DNA from: Crocodylus rhombifer | Lineage: Eukaryota; Chordata; Crocodylia; Crocodylidae | Direction of reading: 5' to 3' | DNA: 64,000 nucleotides | NCBI GenBank assembly: GCA_038503035.1 | Contig: JAVSML010020812.1 | Span: forward strand, 224,708-288,707 | Notes under the pieces: model-generated | What the model was told of the DNA's origin: nothing | The model's input: only the letters and a program-made list of their open reading frames with translations | Database searches by the model: none | Translations under genes and position numbers: made by a program | In this document: positions 22,801 to 32,775 of the stretch, in pieces | Layout: each line of letters starts with the position of its first letter | Position numbering within the stretch: position 1 is the first letter of the stretch

Positions 22801-25800
22801 CGGGACCTGAACCTGTTCAGCCACCACAAGAGAAGGCTGAGGGGGGATCTAGTGGCCTGTTATAAATTAGGGGGGATCAGCAGGCATTGGGGGAGTCCCT
22901 GTTCCCCCGAGCACCGCCAGGAGTGACCAGGAATAATGGTCACAAGTTGGCAGAGGCTAGATTTAGACTAGATATCAGGAGGCGCTACTTCACAGTCAGG
23001 GCAGCTAGGGTCTGGAACCAACTTCCAAGAGAAGTGGTGCAGGCTCCTACCCTGGGGGTGTTTAAGAGGAGGTTGGATGAACATCTTGCTGGGGTCGTTT
23101 GACCCCAGTATTATTTCCTGCCATGGCGGGGGGTTGGACTAGATGATCTGCTCAGGTCCCTTCCGACCCTTGAAACTATGAAACTTACAATAAACAAACA
23201 ATTTAGACAGCTAATAGATGGAATAGGCTCTACCCAGCTGAGCTTTTTTTTTACCCACCACCACCAGCAGTATTTCCTTGTAGACAGTCTTACATGTGTG
23301 GTGCTGCCTCCAGCTAAAAGGTACAAGGTGTGAGAGTATTAAAGTGGCGAGAAAGGCCTGATCCAGCCAAGTATATAGGCACCTAATTTATATATAGGTG
23401 CCCCGACTCCCATTGAAGTCAATGGGATTTAAAACACCTAGGTAGAAGTTGGGTGCATAAGTAACCATTTTTTTTTTCCCCTGCCTGTAGTGACTTAGAA
23501 GCCCACACCCATTTTATAAGCTTATTCAGGCATTTTCTTGGATCTTAAGGCCCATGCACTGTTAGTGAGGCTCAAGCTCTTAAGTACACCAGGGCCAAGT
23601 TTTCAAAGGCACTTCAAGGTGCACCTTGCTATTCAGTGAGACTATCAAATGCTCCCAAACATGTTAAGCACTGCAGAGCTGGAGGGTCCTCTGTGTGGCA
23701 GATAGCACTAATCATCCTTTATATCTCTCTTCCCCTCTAGGACATCAGAAGTACCTTGAGCAGGTATGTGATTCCTTCTTGCTCACCCTCCCAGTTCATG
23801 ATGCTGGGGAGGGGCTCAGGCACCAGGTGAGGGACTGAAAGACTTATCTTCTCAGGATCCAAAGTGGAAGAGCACAGAATAGTCTCCACCTAAAGCTCCT
23901 AATTTTCCTCCATCCCCATGGTCCTGGGTTTGCTTCTGTTTCCCCAGAGTTCCCAGGGGCCCTGCCTGAGGGGGACTGTGATGTACCTGCAGATACGCTA
24001 TTAATAATCCACTCCTCTGAAGGTCCAGTTGATTCAGGAGATCAGGGAGGGTTTATGGATCATTCACCTACCAATTTTTCTATGTGTCAAAGTAGCAGAG
24101 GCTACCTACCCTTCATGGCACTAGCTATCTTTCATGACTGACCTATGGGTGGTGGTACTACTTGCTGCCCATCCCCATGATAACTTCTGAGTCAATGATT
24201 CCAGGCTCTATTCCATGCAAAGTCATTGCCATCTGAACACTGAGTGCTGCATTTATTCTCTATTGTCGTCATTGTCAGTGTGGTCAGCACTTGGGACAAA
24301 GCAAAAAAGAGGCTGATCTCTATCTCCATGAATTTAAAGCAAGCCAGGAGTCAGGGTGCCATATTTATCCATGAAAACAGGTAACTCCATGCTCCTGTTG
24401 TAAAGGGCTCAGCAGGTCTCAGAAGAACTGATTGGATTATGGAGACAACATTGTCAGGCACTCAGCTGAGGCACTCTAGTGGTGCAGCATCCTGGGAAGA
24501 GTGCAGTTTTGTGGCTCCACAGAGAACAGACTGGCCCAATTTCCAACAGGTGGAAATGAGCATCTGTTCTTTAGTGACAATGACGCCAAACTCTCTGTTG
24601 GTGCAAATTGTCCGGTCCTGCCCTTCAGACTGTAACTCCAGCAAAGTCCATGGGGCAGGATTCCCAGCTGCTGCGTTTCACTCATAGTGCTGCTAGAGCC
24701 AGTTTGGCCAGGCTGACCAGCTGGTGGAAATCAGTGTTGCTCTACTGGGTTGGGTGAGGCTAAGTTCCCAGCTTTGTAGGTCCAATGGAGTTGGTAGGGC
24801 TGGCCCCAAGCTGGGGTACATCAGCATAGCACAGCATAAATGGATCCTGATCTCTGCAGGTGTAAAACAGGTCAGATCCCAGGTGGTGTTAATTAACTTG
24901 GCCCCAGCAAAGCTTAGCCCCTGCTGTTAGAAACTACTATTATGGCAGTGGGGTTTAACAGCACAGTGTCAGTTTAATATAGACTTCTAGATGTAGACAA
25001 AGGGATTCCCTTCTATTAAAATAAAATTCAATTAAAATAACTAAAATTAAAGTAAAATCCTATTAAAATCAAATTTAACTTAAGAGAACCCCTCCAAATG
25101 CTAAGAACAAAGTCATGTCCATCCCAACTCTACTCATGCTATGCTACTTTGACTTCCCAGCCTGATCCTTTTTTTTGCAGATTTGCACTAAACAACTATA
25201 TGATAAGTATAACTGATTCTTTTGATCAAAATCCTTTAAAATGTTTTTGACATTTCAGTTTTTCTTTAAAAAATGGGATTTTTTTTCAATGTAAAAAGGA
25301 ACCACTTCTCTCCCCCTGACCTCTACCCCAGTCCCACATCTTTTTCTTCAAGCTTGTTATAACAGTGAATAACAATCAGGTAACTTTCTGCCTAGATGTG
25401 AAATGGGGAAGTTTCAGAGTCCAGCAGCCCCCTTTCTGGACCTGGAAAGGAGAATCAAGGGATTTTCTCAGAAGCAGACACTGATGGAGAATGCGCTGAG
25501 CAGTTTCAAAGGTGATCAAACTGGGGGCTGATTTTTTTTTATTGATACTGATGTACCTAGTATCAGGCCCCCGTTGTGCTAGTTGCTTTAGGCTGTTAGA
25601 GCTTCAAGTGTACCTGGCTTTGACAATGAAAAAGTGCTTCTCAAAGAGCTTGCAGTCTTAAGCTCCCAGGTTTTCAGGAAAATCCTGGGTACTAGTTGAT
25701 CCTGCAGTGGTTAATGTGAATGCAGCTCATGTAAATAAATCTAAGTGAGTTTTAAATTAGCTAGCACAGGTACTGCTGGAGGTGTAATTGCAGCAGCACA

Positions 25801-28394
25801 GAGCTCAGCAGGAGCTGCAAAACCTGCCCTGAGAGCTGGTTAAATACTTGCTTAGAATATCAGGTTCTGTGCTACGCTGTTAGCAATACCCGTGCTAAGT
25901 AGCTTAAAGCTACCTGGGGTCAATCTGCATTGGCTGTAATTAAAACAGCAATTGCAAGTAGATGCTTTGGGAAGAGAAATTAGCTGTATGTTCTCTGCTT
26001 TACAGAGAGGCCTGTTTTTCCCCGTTAAAGATCAGCTTCCTAGGCAGGATGGGGGATCTATCTCCAGGCCCAGAAGAAGTTTCTTTTTCCCAGTAGGAGG
26101 TCTCCATGCCAAAGAATTCATGCTACAGTTACTTCCCAAAGCCTATGACTGCTGCAGTGGTTGGAGACATAACTTATTATTTTAATTGTGATAAAGCCCA
26201 GTGACATTAATCATGAGTGAGGGTCCCTTATGCCAGTTATTGTACAAAACAAAACATCACTTAAAGAAGCCATTCCTACCCCAAAGTGTTTACAGTCTGA
26301 AAAAGGAATCTGGCCATGTTGATAACAACCTGAGACCTCACTTATTCCACCTTTTTCTCTCTCTTTCTAGAGACACTGTCATCCGAACCAAAGATGGGAA
26401 CAGGTAAATCTGGAGACTAACAGCAGATCCCTTTTCAGCCAGTCCAACTCAGAGGAAAGCAATGAGGGAAGTTTTCCTAGATGCATGAATCTTTTTTGTT
26501 TAATGAGCAGTGAGAGATGGACTCAGATTTCTCTTTCCCTGTTACTGGTAGTATTATGGTAACATATCAAGGCCACCATTAATCAATAGGGATCCATTTT
26601 GCTGAGTGCTGTAGATGCACTTACTGAAAAACTCTTTTCTGGGGGGCAAAAAAAAAGATTTCATAGATTTCATGGACATTAGGGCTGAAAGGGACCTTGG
26701 AAGATCATTAAGTCCAGCTTCCTGCCCAAAGGGCAGGAAGTCAGCTGGGGTCATGGATCCCAGCAAGATAAGCATCCAATTTGCTCTTGAAGATGTTCAG
26801 TGTAGGTGCTTGAACCACCTCTGATGGCAGGCTGTTTCAGACCTTGGGGGCTTGGACAGTAAAGAAATTCTTCCTTGTGTCCAGCCTGAAATGGTCTTGC
26901 AGGAGTTTATGACCGTTCGACCTCGTCATCCCTTGGGGCGCTCTGGTGAACAAACGTTCCCCCAGATCCTGGTGGTCACCCCGATAAACTTATAGGTGGC
27001 CATTAGGTCACCCCTGAGCCTGCACTTTTCCAGGCTAAAGAGCCCCATGGCTCTCAGAGAGAGAGAGTATAGGCCTAGGCTTTTAAATGAATTTAGACAC
27101 CTGACTCCCATTGATGGCAATTAACAGGGGTGGATCCAGAGGGGACACAGTGGCGCAGTGGTACTCCCACTTTGATTCCTGATCCACCCAAAAGAGGAGG
27201 GGTAAGACCTGACCAAGATTACACAGTATCTTGAGTAGAGGGGAAAACTTAGAAGTCAAGTTAATACTGTTTTTTATTATTACTAACCTGTGGGAGTCTG
27301 GGTATGCACTTCTACTGCCCTCTGTCACAGAAGAGTAATCTGCAGTTATGTTGGCCAACAACAGTAATATCCTTGGAAACTTGACAGTGGCTCCAATTAA
27401 CACGTTTCCCCTTTGTTCCCAACAGTGACTCCAACATCTGGGAAGCAGATGGGCAAAGGTAAGTTGCAGGAACCAAAGGGATAGGTGAGAGCTGGATTAT
27501 TCAGGAGTAAAGATGGAGCATCTATATCAGGCCTGGATTATGACAGCCCACAGTCCTACATTTTCATCCACTCTTCTGAGACTGTGTATTGTCTCATGTA
27601 ACTGAACTATCCATTGAGTTTGGGATTTTCAAAGGGGCCCAGGGAGGTGAGAATCTGAAATTGCAGTAGACCTCAATTCATTCCCTGAAGCACTTTTGAA
27701 GCCTTCAGTTTTAAACATCGAATGGTCTTGGACTCTGGGGTACATATATCCCTTTAAGTGACTGGATTTCCTGAATTACTTTCCAGCCGGGTTGGTTGTA
27801 TCCTGTCATTGACACAATCAAACTCTGTCCAGGGCTGAGTTCTTCCTCTGATGCTCTGATTGCCTCTTTTTTCCCCCAGTGAATGTGACTCTGGATCCAG
27901 CCACAGCTCACCAGCAACTTGTCCTATGTGAAGACAGGAAAAGTGTGAGATGGGACCATGCACGGCAGGACTTGCCTGACAACCCCAGAAGATTTGATCC
28001 TGTTCCCTGTGTGATGGGCAGTGTGGGATTCACAGCAGGGAGACACTACTGGGATGTGGAGGTGGGTGGTGTTGGCTGGGCGGTGGGAGTTGCTAGAGAG
28101 TCGGTGAGGAGGAAGGGAGTGATCAGCCTTGAACCACAGGTGGGAATCTGGGCAGTTGGGCAGTTGAACCCAGTTCAGTTTGTGGCTCTCACTTCTCCTT
28201 GGACTAGCCTGCCTCCATATCAGAGACCCAGGAAAATCAGGGTTGTCTTGGACTATGAAGGGGGCCAGGTGGCATTTGTCAATGCTGAGACCCAGACTCA
28301 GATCTTCACCTTCATAGCAGCCTCTTTCACTGGAAGAATCTTCCCCTTCTGCTGGGTCACAGATGAAAAAGCCCAAATCAGAATGTGTTCCTGA
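13469..28394 (+). CDS. TRIM-family RING/B-box/coiled-coil/B30.2 E3 ubiquitin ligase, eight exons, intact
   Basis: Join 13469-13885, 19580-19675, 20868-21098, 23741-23763, 25396-25511, 26371-26403, 27426-27458, 27880-28394, giving about 487 codons with no internal stop. All introns are GT-AG and phases match throughout. The sizes 96, 231, 23 and 116 are the usual TRIM exon sizes. RING (C16, C19, C31, H33, C36, C39, C53, C56) and B-box 2 (C95, H98, C106, D109, C114, C117, H123, H126) are complete. The coiled coil spans about 140-250 and B30.2 about 317-487, with LDP, HYWDVEV and LDYE motifs. Family knowledge: the RING recruits an E2, the coiled coil dimerises, and B30.2 binds the target; many members act in innate immunity. 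The start was chosen because MAAQNP directly precedes the RING and GCCATGG is a strong initiation context. Introns are full of transposons but exons are untouched. The architecture resembles TRIM7/27/39; sequence alone does not settle orthology. Confidence 0.9.
14072..14286. mobile_element. hAT-type MITE, 215 bp, in TRIM intron 1
   Basis: Inverted ends TAGGGGTTCTCAAACTGTGG and AGTTTGAGAACCCTTG. Flanked by CTCTAAGG (14064-14071) and CTTTAACG (14287-14294), an 8-bp target duplication with six matches. 8 bp is the hAT signature. Confidence 0.8.
14300..14515. mobile_element. Probable MITE with GGGGTGGCCAACCTGTGGC end
   Basis: A similar sequence occurs in reverse at about 57150-57330 (CAGCCACCTGTGG and a shared GGCAG..TGTGTGGCA block). 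Far end and target duplication not resolved. Confidence 0.4.
14781..14920. mobile_element. hAT-type MITE, 140 bp, palindromic
   Basis: Starts TAGGGGTGTGCGAAGC and ends CATGGCCCTA. Flanked by GAGCAAAC (14773-14780) and GAACAAAC (14921-14928), 7 of 8 matching. Internal GATTCGATT blocks in both orientations make it foldable. Same family as the 722-bp element at 33983. Confidence 0.8.
14921..15440. other. Intron 1 spacer with low-complexity tract
   Basis: 15267-15308 is a T/G homopolymer-rich tract. The remainder is unassigned intron. Confidence 0.4.
15440..19355 (+). mobile_element. CR1 LINE C1 (+), split by a - strand CR1, in TRIM intron 1
   Basis: Parts 15440-17004 and about 19030-19355 form one + CR1 of the same subfamily as the 57.9-63.7 kb element. 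ORF2 pieces: [45 protein letters not shown], and a 3' end AGGTCCCTTCCAACCCTAAC. Many stops and a frameshift between motifs. Within it 16665-16795 replaces the expected RT C-terminal sequence with unrelated GC-rich DNA. About 13 bp of host CR1 seems missing at the nested junction. Confidence 0.85.
17005..19029 (-). mobile_element. CR1 LINE D (-), 5'-truncated, nested in C1
   Basis: The 3' end (17005, TTTCATAGTTGGTAGGGTTG) through RT to a truncated 5' end around 19020. - strand frames give [56 protein letters not shown] and [16 protein letters not shown]. Frames are broken, with a stop in the ADD region. No clear target duplication. Confidence 0.85.
19356..19579. other. End of TRIM intron 1
   Basis: AT-rich intron with a TTTTTCCACAG acceptor at its end; no repeat recognised. 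Confidence 0.5.
19580..19675 (+). CDS. TRIM exon 2: start of coiled coil (96 bp)
   Basis: Begins after a TTTCCACAG acceptor and ends before GTATCT. It codes 32 residues ([20 protein letters not shown]...), charged and helical. 96 bp is the standard length of this exon in TRIM genes. Phase 0 at both ends. Confidence 0.9.
19676..20526. other. TRIM intron 2, left part
   Basis: Non-coding intron. A short GTCTAAGTTACC...GGCTCAGGC palindromic repeat remnant near 20455. Nothing else recognised. Confidence 0.4.
20528..20789. mobile_element. MITE, about 260 bp, in TRIM intron 2
   Basis: Ends AGTGGGCACATCTATACAAG and (reverse) ACTGGGCATGTCTACACGTG match at 14 of 20 positions. The inside repeats GTAGC / GCTAC and ACTGTGCAGTA blocks. 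Same end motif as the element split at 38919-40129. Confidence 0.6.
20868..21098 (+). CDS. TRIM exon 3: main coiled-coil exon (231 bp)
   Basis: Lies between a CACTGCAG acceptor and a GTGAGA donor. It codes 77 residues and ends with the family-typical [11 protein letters not shown]. 231 bp is the canonical size. Acidic and basic heptads support an antiparallel dimer helix. Confidence 0.93.
21099..22329. other. TRIM intron 3, left part
   Basis: Mostly unassigned. 21275-21330 (ATTCATAGGCTGTAAGGCAA) and 21361-21600 look like a badly decayed - strand CR1 3' end. 22270-22320 (TATACCCCGCCCTAGTC) may be another old repeat. Confidence 0.35.
22330..23185 (+). mobile_element. CR1 3' fragment (+) in TRIM intron 3
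   Basis: Codes [31 protein letters not shown] and [19 protein letters not shown], then [20 protein letters not shown] in a second frame. It ends CAGGTCCCTTCCGACCCTTG. One frameshift near 22745. Starts after the RT catalytic motifs. Confidence 0.88.
23186..23740. other. End of TRIM intron 3 with palindromic repeat
   Basis: 23385-23445 contains TAGGCACCTAATTTATATAT and CCCATTGAAGTCAATGGGA, a short palindromic repeat also seen in part near 10640, 27090 and 29010-29110. The rest is unassigned. Confidence 0.4.
23741..23763 (+). CDS. TRIM exon 4: 23-bp microexon
   Basis: GACATCAGAAGTACC begins the exon, after CCCCTCTAG and before GTATGT. It codes DIRSTLSR with the last codon split. The 23-bp microexon is a hallmark of this TRIM class. 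Confidence 0.88.
23764..25395. other. TRIM intron 4
   Basis: No LINE or exon recognised. AT-rich near 25000-25080 (TAAAATTAAAGTAAAATC). Confidence 0.4.
25396..25511 (+). CDS. TRIM exon 5: coiled-coil to B30.2 linker (116 bp)
   Basis: Lies between TCTGCCTAG and GTGATC. It codes [20 protein letters not shown] and following residues, ending LSSFK. 116 bp is the canonical length, and the frame continues correctly from the 23-bp exon. Confidence 0.88.
25512..26370. other. TRIM intron 5
   Basis: Unassigned intron ending in CTCTCTTTCTAG. No repeat recognised with confidence. Confidence 0.4.
26371..26403 (+). CDS. TRIM exon 6: short linker exon (33 bp)
   Basis: Lies between TCTTTCTAG and GTAAAT and codes [11 protein letters not shown]. 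The reading phase (G at the end) fits both neighbours. Short linker exons before B30.2 are usual and poorly conserved, so this rests on splice sites and phase. Confidence 0.75.
26659..27060 (-). mobile_element. CR1 3' end (-) in TRIM intron 6
   Basis: TTTCATAGATTTCATGG start, then the same 3' region as copies A1 and A2 in reverse, up to CTAAAGAGCCCCATGGCTC. About 400 bp, 5'-truncated. Confidence 0.88.
27061..27425. other. End of TRIM intron 6
   Basis: A short TTAGACACCTGACTCCCATT repeat near 27095, otherwise unassigned intron. Confidence 0.35.
27426..27458 (+). CDS. TRIM exon 7: short linker exon (33 bp)
   Basis: Lies between CCCAACAG and GTAAGT and codes [11 protein letters not shown]. It has the same size and phase as exon 6, so either could be skipped without a frameshift. 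Confidence 0.75.
27880..28394 (+). CDS. TRIM exon 8: B30.2 (PRY-SPRY) domain and stop
   Basis: Follows a polypyrimidine TTTTTTCCCCCAG acceptor. It codes [14 protein letters not shown] at the PRY start, HYWDVEVGG, then [15 protein letters not shown], ending QIRMCS and TGA. The domain is complete. B30.2 is the ligand-recognition module. A possible AATAAA polyadenylation signal lies at 29392-29397. Confidence 0.93.
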
Positions 28395-29734
28395 GACATG
28401 TAGTAAGGTATCTGCCCAAAGGGCAGAGACTTTGCTGTGAACTCTCAATACATCCTGCTGACAGGCACCCATTGCATCCCACCTATACTCTTGTACTGAC
28501 TGCATCGCAGCAGCGTCCAAGGGCCTAAGTTGTCTGACACCACAGCTCTGGCTGGCGCTCTGAATATGTGTGTGGCTTTGCCAACCCTTGCAGCCTGTTT
28601 TTCAATGTTATTGCTGCAGCACATGGTATGATTACCAGAGAACAGAGGCCTTGCTTTTGGAGCAGAAGTCTTGCATAAAGAGATCAGTGGGGCTAGGGCC
28701 AATTTGAGAGGGAAGTTTATTTAAAAAGAAAAAGGAAAAATTACGTAAAAGGAAAAATGAGGGAGATCATGAGCTTTTTTTGGAGCAGAAACCATGTCTC
28801 TCCTTCATGTCTATGCAACATGCAATGGAATAGGGGGACTGATCTCAGCTTGTGTAAGGACTTTCTCTCTATGTCAGTGCAGCACTTACCATGGGGGGAC
28901 CCTGATCTCAGCTAGGACCTCTGGCTGCTCTTGTAATACACAGTACCTAGGGGCTTTCATGACTGTGAGAGTCATCCAGAAGATTCATAAACAAGTGGCT
29001 AATTTTTCAGGCACATCTACTGTGACTTAGGATTCCAATTCCCTGTGTGGTTCTTAAGAGCCTAAGAGGAAATGGGACTTAAGTTCGTAAGTCACTAAGG
29101 TGCACTTGGAAATGTGCCCCTTTTTCAGCTTTATGTGCTATTCTTCCTTCTCAATCCAGTTGCTGTATCAGTAGCTGATTCCAGTCAGTCTCTATGAATA
29201 CATCCCTCACTGGGGCTGCAGGTTGGGTCCTTGAATGACTTCAAAAAGTAGCTATTGCTGAAGGATGAGCCGTCACAATCCTGTCATTGCTTCCTAGGCA
29301 AGTGGCAACTGTCTTGTGTGCCCACTGCTCACATAAGGGTTCAGAGGTCAAAGTTAACATATGCATTTAGGTTTCATGTTTGTTTAGCATAAATAAAATT
29401 ATATTTTTCAATAATTTATATTCTACTGTGTTGCTCCCTCCCCTAAATTCCCCAACCCCATATCCATATTTTGATCATTGGTGCTGGAATAAGGGGGGTG
29501 GGGGGAGGGATAGGGGGGCATCACTAGATTTATCAATGGGGATCATACGTCAGACACCAGTGATGATTGTGGCAAACCTAACAAGGAGATGGAGATGGAG
29601 ACTGCAGGTGAGCAGGGGTAGAAACTTTTAACTTCTCAAAAACAAATAAGGCTTTTATGGCAACTGAATCTCCCGCCTGGAATTTTATGAGGCTAAAGCA
29701 GTGGATCAGTGACCATCCTGCTGTCAAATTGGAA

Positions 29735-29736
<2 letters not shown>
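28395..29736. other. 3' flank of the TRIM gene
   Basis: Likely 3' UTR to about 29.4 kb. 29010-29110 holds inverted GTGACTTAGGA / TAAGTCACTAAGG blocks of a small palindromic repeat. No other gene seen. Confidence 0.4.
29392..29397 (+). promoter_or_regulatory. Candidate polyadenylation signal of the TRIM gene
   Basis: AATAAA about 1 kb after the stop codon, followed by a T-rich stretch. Not proven to be used. Confidence 0.3.

Positions 29737-29783
<47 letters not shown>
29737..29783 (+). repeat. (TG)n microsatellite
   Basis: About 23 uninterrupted TG units, followed by GGGG and a T tract. Confidence 0.95.
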
Positions 29784-29786
<3 letters not shown>

Positions 29787-30072
29787 GGGTTTTTTTTACC
29801 CTCACCCAAAAATAAGTTAAACAATGAAACAGGACCTGATATCATTGCCATTGTCATCTTTGTAGACTTCATGGCAAACATGCTTGAACAAGTCTGTTCA
29901 GGAGGCTTTCTCAAAGGAAGCTCAAGGTCAGGGTCATTCTTGATGGACCTTCACTTATTCCTGAGAAGTTACACCAGGAAGAGGCTTGGTCTCTTCAGAT
30001 TCTGGAGAACATGCACATGCTTTCAGAAGCTTTTTTCTCAAGGCTCCCAAGACCTGGAACTGACCCAATCGG
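29784..30072. other. Unassigned intergenic
   Basis: No repeat or exon recognised. Confidence 0.3.
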
Positions 30073-30255
30073 AGCATCACAGAATCATCAAAAAGTTGGA
30101 CTGGAAGGATCCCCAGTGCTCAAGGCAAGATCATACCTGGCTAAACCATCTGAGACAAGTGCTTGTCTAACCTGTTCTTAAAAGCATTAGGAACAACCCT
30201 CATGCACAGTGACCAGGCACAGTATCCTAAACACCCTAACCTGCTATAGGCAAGG
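30073..30255 (-). mobile_element. Old CR1 3' end (-)
   Basis: CACAGAATCATCAAAAAG then GTTGGACTGGAAGGATC and CTTGTCTAACCTGTTCTTAA, the decayed reverse complement of a CR1 3' tail. Confidence 0.55.
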
Positions 30256-30559
30256 CAGGAGGACAAGGGCATCACCAATATTTTACCACTGCAAGGACAG
30301 GAAGCAGTTTGTTAATAACACATTATAGGGGTCTATTTAAATCACAGGGAAACTAAACCATTTTCATGGGTTGGATGTGGCATAAACAGCAAATTCTGCA
30401 GTTATTTCTTGGATTGGCTCTGGCGGGCTGCCCCCTCCCCAGTGCTGATTGGTGGCCAGGGGGAGGAGGGATGAGAGGGTGGCCCTCATCTTGCCTCCTT
30501 TGCCTCATGCCACCCCACAAGCTGGCACCTTCCTCACGGTGGCAGGGAAGTTTCTTAGA

Positions 30560-30700
30560 ATGATATATTTTATTTGACCAGCTATGTAGTTGAGATAGAG
30601 CTAGACAAGCTTTTGAGTAACCCAACAAAGAATGTCTTGCATTCAAACATTTGTCTAACTCTATCCCAACTTGATAGGTGGACCAAGAACAAAATTCCAC
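30560..30700. repeat. Inverted-repeat element
   Basis: TTTGACCAGCTATGTAGTTG...AGAGCTAGACAAGC on the left is matched in reverse by TGTCTAACTCTATCCCAAC...GTGGACCAA on the right, so the piece can fold back. Related to the element at 32098. Confidence 0.5.
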
Positions 30701-30952
30701 CCTAAGAAATGCTTGTCTATGTAGCATAGAGAATTTTCTGTCCTGTGCATGTTTTATCATCTGGGCATGTTTTAACTAACAACTTCCTTAGCTTTGCAAA
30801 TTCAAGGCATGGACCTTTTTCTCCCCTGAATGCTTCCTGGGACACTACTAGATTTTGAGACCTTTGAGGGTTTTCCATATGTCACGTTCCTAAATTTAGG
30901 GTGGCTTGTGCCACATAGAAAGTGTTGGATCTTTCACCCTTATTGGCTATTA

Positions 30953-31240
30953 CAGTGATTCTCAACCAGGATGCCCTGGCACCCGTGGGTGACTTGAGAA
31001 TTTTTTCAAGGGTGTCACAGGGTACTGGTACTGTTAGGTATGCAAATATGATTCACAAGAAAATCCAAAGTCTTCAAATAGGAATTCATAAAAACATGCT
31101 GACCTGTTGGCATCTTTCTGAGTTTTTTGCAGGAGAAAAATTGCTCTAGTATTTTTCTGTGGACAAAAGAGAGTGAAAGCTAAGAGCTGGCATTTTCCAA
31201 GGGGGGCCTTGAGTCTACAAGGGCTGAGAACCAAGGGTTG
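30953..31240. mobile_element. hAT-like MITE copy 1
   Basis: Begins CAGTGATTCTCAACCAGG and ends GGCTGAGAACCAAGG. A related copy lies at 45624-45860 (shared CTGGCA(C/T)TTTCCAAGG and CTTGAGTCTA). No clean 8-bp duplication. Confidence 0.5.
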
Positions 31241-31584
31241 CCTGTACTTGCAGGGGCCTGCACTGGATGAGCCTGGTGCTTCCTGCGAGTCTTTCATTCC
31301 AAAAAACAAATGAAAATGCACCAACATAAAATGGAGATGCCTCTAAGGAACAAACCACTCTGCTACTAGGCAAGGCTGAGCCCTGTCTGTGATGAGGAGA
31401 TTGGAAGTGATCGCCCTTCTACCCAGAAGTAGCTGGGGCTTCTGAGAATGCATCCAGGGCTCTCCAATCAGAAGGCACTGGTCTCATCTCTCTGCTTTGT
31501 TTATCCAGTGCCTACAGCATGAGGCTACAGCTTGTGCTCAGCCTACAGTGTCTCAAGATCAAAGGGATCACTCGGATGTATCTT

Positions 31585-31650
31585 CTCTGCTCTGCGCAGA
31601 GAAGCCTCAAGCCAAACAGGCAACTGGGCTGGATATGGAAAATTGGTAAG
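31585..31650 (+). pseudogene. RING-exon tail remnant
   Basis: Translates around SLKPNRQLG, matching [16 protein letters not shown] of the intact gene at both DNA and protein level. The zinc-binding part upstream is not recognisable. Confidence 0.6.
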
Positions 31651-32097
31651 ACCATTTGTTTTGAAACTGGGGGAAAAGCTGAAAGGAGCAGAGTGAGAAT
31701 GGGGAAGGGGGGAAGCCCAGGAGGGTTTCACATCTGTTCTGTAGGGAGGATGTGTGTGATTTGTATGGATGTCCAGGAATCCCCTCTTCCAGGAATGCAA
31801 GGCAGGAAATTGCTAGCAAATGAAATAGGCAATTCAAACTTCTTGGGAACAGCAAATATTTCAACTAAATTGACTTGTATTTAAAAAATCTCCAAACACT
31901 TGCAACGTTGTTTGACTTGTGAGAGTGAATGTTGGGGTGCTAATTGCCGGTCTGGCATCAGTCCAGAGAGAATCAGCACTCTATTTGCTTTCCTCCTCCC
32001 CAGTTGTCCTGAACTGATGACACAGGGAATTGCTCAGTTAGTTTGTTATTCAAATTCCATCATACATCCAGAGCCCTAATCCTGCTCCCTTTGCAGT
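31651..32097. other. Unassigned part of decayed TRIM copy
   Basis: Intron position of the decayed downstream copy. No coiled-coil exon recognised. Confidence 0.3.
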
Positions 32098-32450
32098 GGA
32101 GTAGGGTTCTAGCCATGCTGGTCCAGGGAATATGGGTGAAGCAAGGGCTTTTTGGCATTATCTTTTATTACCAAACCATATAGTTGGGAGAGATGTTAGA
32201 CAAGCTTTTGGGACCCTTGCAGAGGTCTGAGAGAAGCAGGTACAGCCTAAAATAATACCAGATAAATACAATTACGTTTGTTTAACTCCATATGTAAATG
32301 AAAACAGTCACTTAAATGGAAGCTTAGGCTGTATTTGTGTTTTCCTAGACCTGAGGAAAGGCACTTTTTTGCACCCAAAGTTGTCTAATATTTTTTTCAG
32401 CTTTACATTCGTTCAATGAAAGATATTGCCAAAAGCACTTTGCTTCTCTA
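32098..32450. mobile_element. Interspersed element with GGCATTATCTTTTATT inverted blocks
   Basis: GGCATTATCTTTTATTACC at 32155 is mirrored near the other end by CAATGAAAGATATTGCC. Such ATAAAAGATATT ends are common in reptile repeats. Family not named. Confidence 0.5.
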
Positions 32451-32589
32451 GTTGTTATGTTCTCAGAGATAGCTCTTTGTCTGATTTTCATCAGTAGCTG
32501 TTTTTACAGTTGTACTAACCGTTTCAGGTTTGTCTCTGTACCTTTGCTGGGGGTGGCATATTTAAACAAGGAATCTATTGAGAATCTTT

Positions 32590-32775
32590 CCTGGTTCTGG
32601 AAGGGGCCTTAGGAGGTCAACTAATCCAACCCCTGTTTAAGGCAGGATCCTCCCTTTATAAACCATCTCAGACACATATTTGTCTAAACCTGTACTTAAA
32701 AGCTTCCAAGGATGGAGAGTATTATAATCTGTCCCAGTGGTTAAACACCCTCATTGTCATTTCAGAGCTGGTTCA
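32590..32775 (-). mobile_element. Old CR1 3' end (-)
   Basis: GGAAGGGGCCTTAGGAGGTC, CTAATCCAACCCC and TTGTCTAAACCTGTACTTAA are the decayed reverse of a CR1 tail. Confidence 0.6.

Noticed and set aside
29578..29914. Open frames with TH or CV repeats
   Set aside because: Direct translation of the (TG)n microsatellite.
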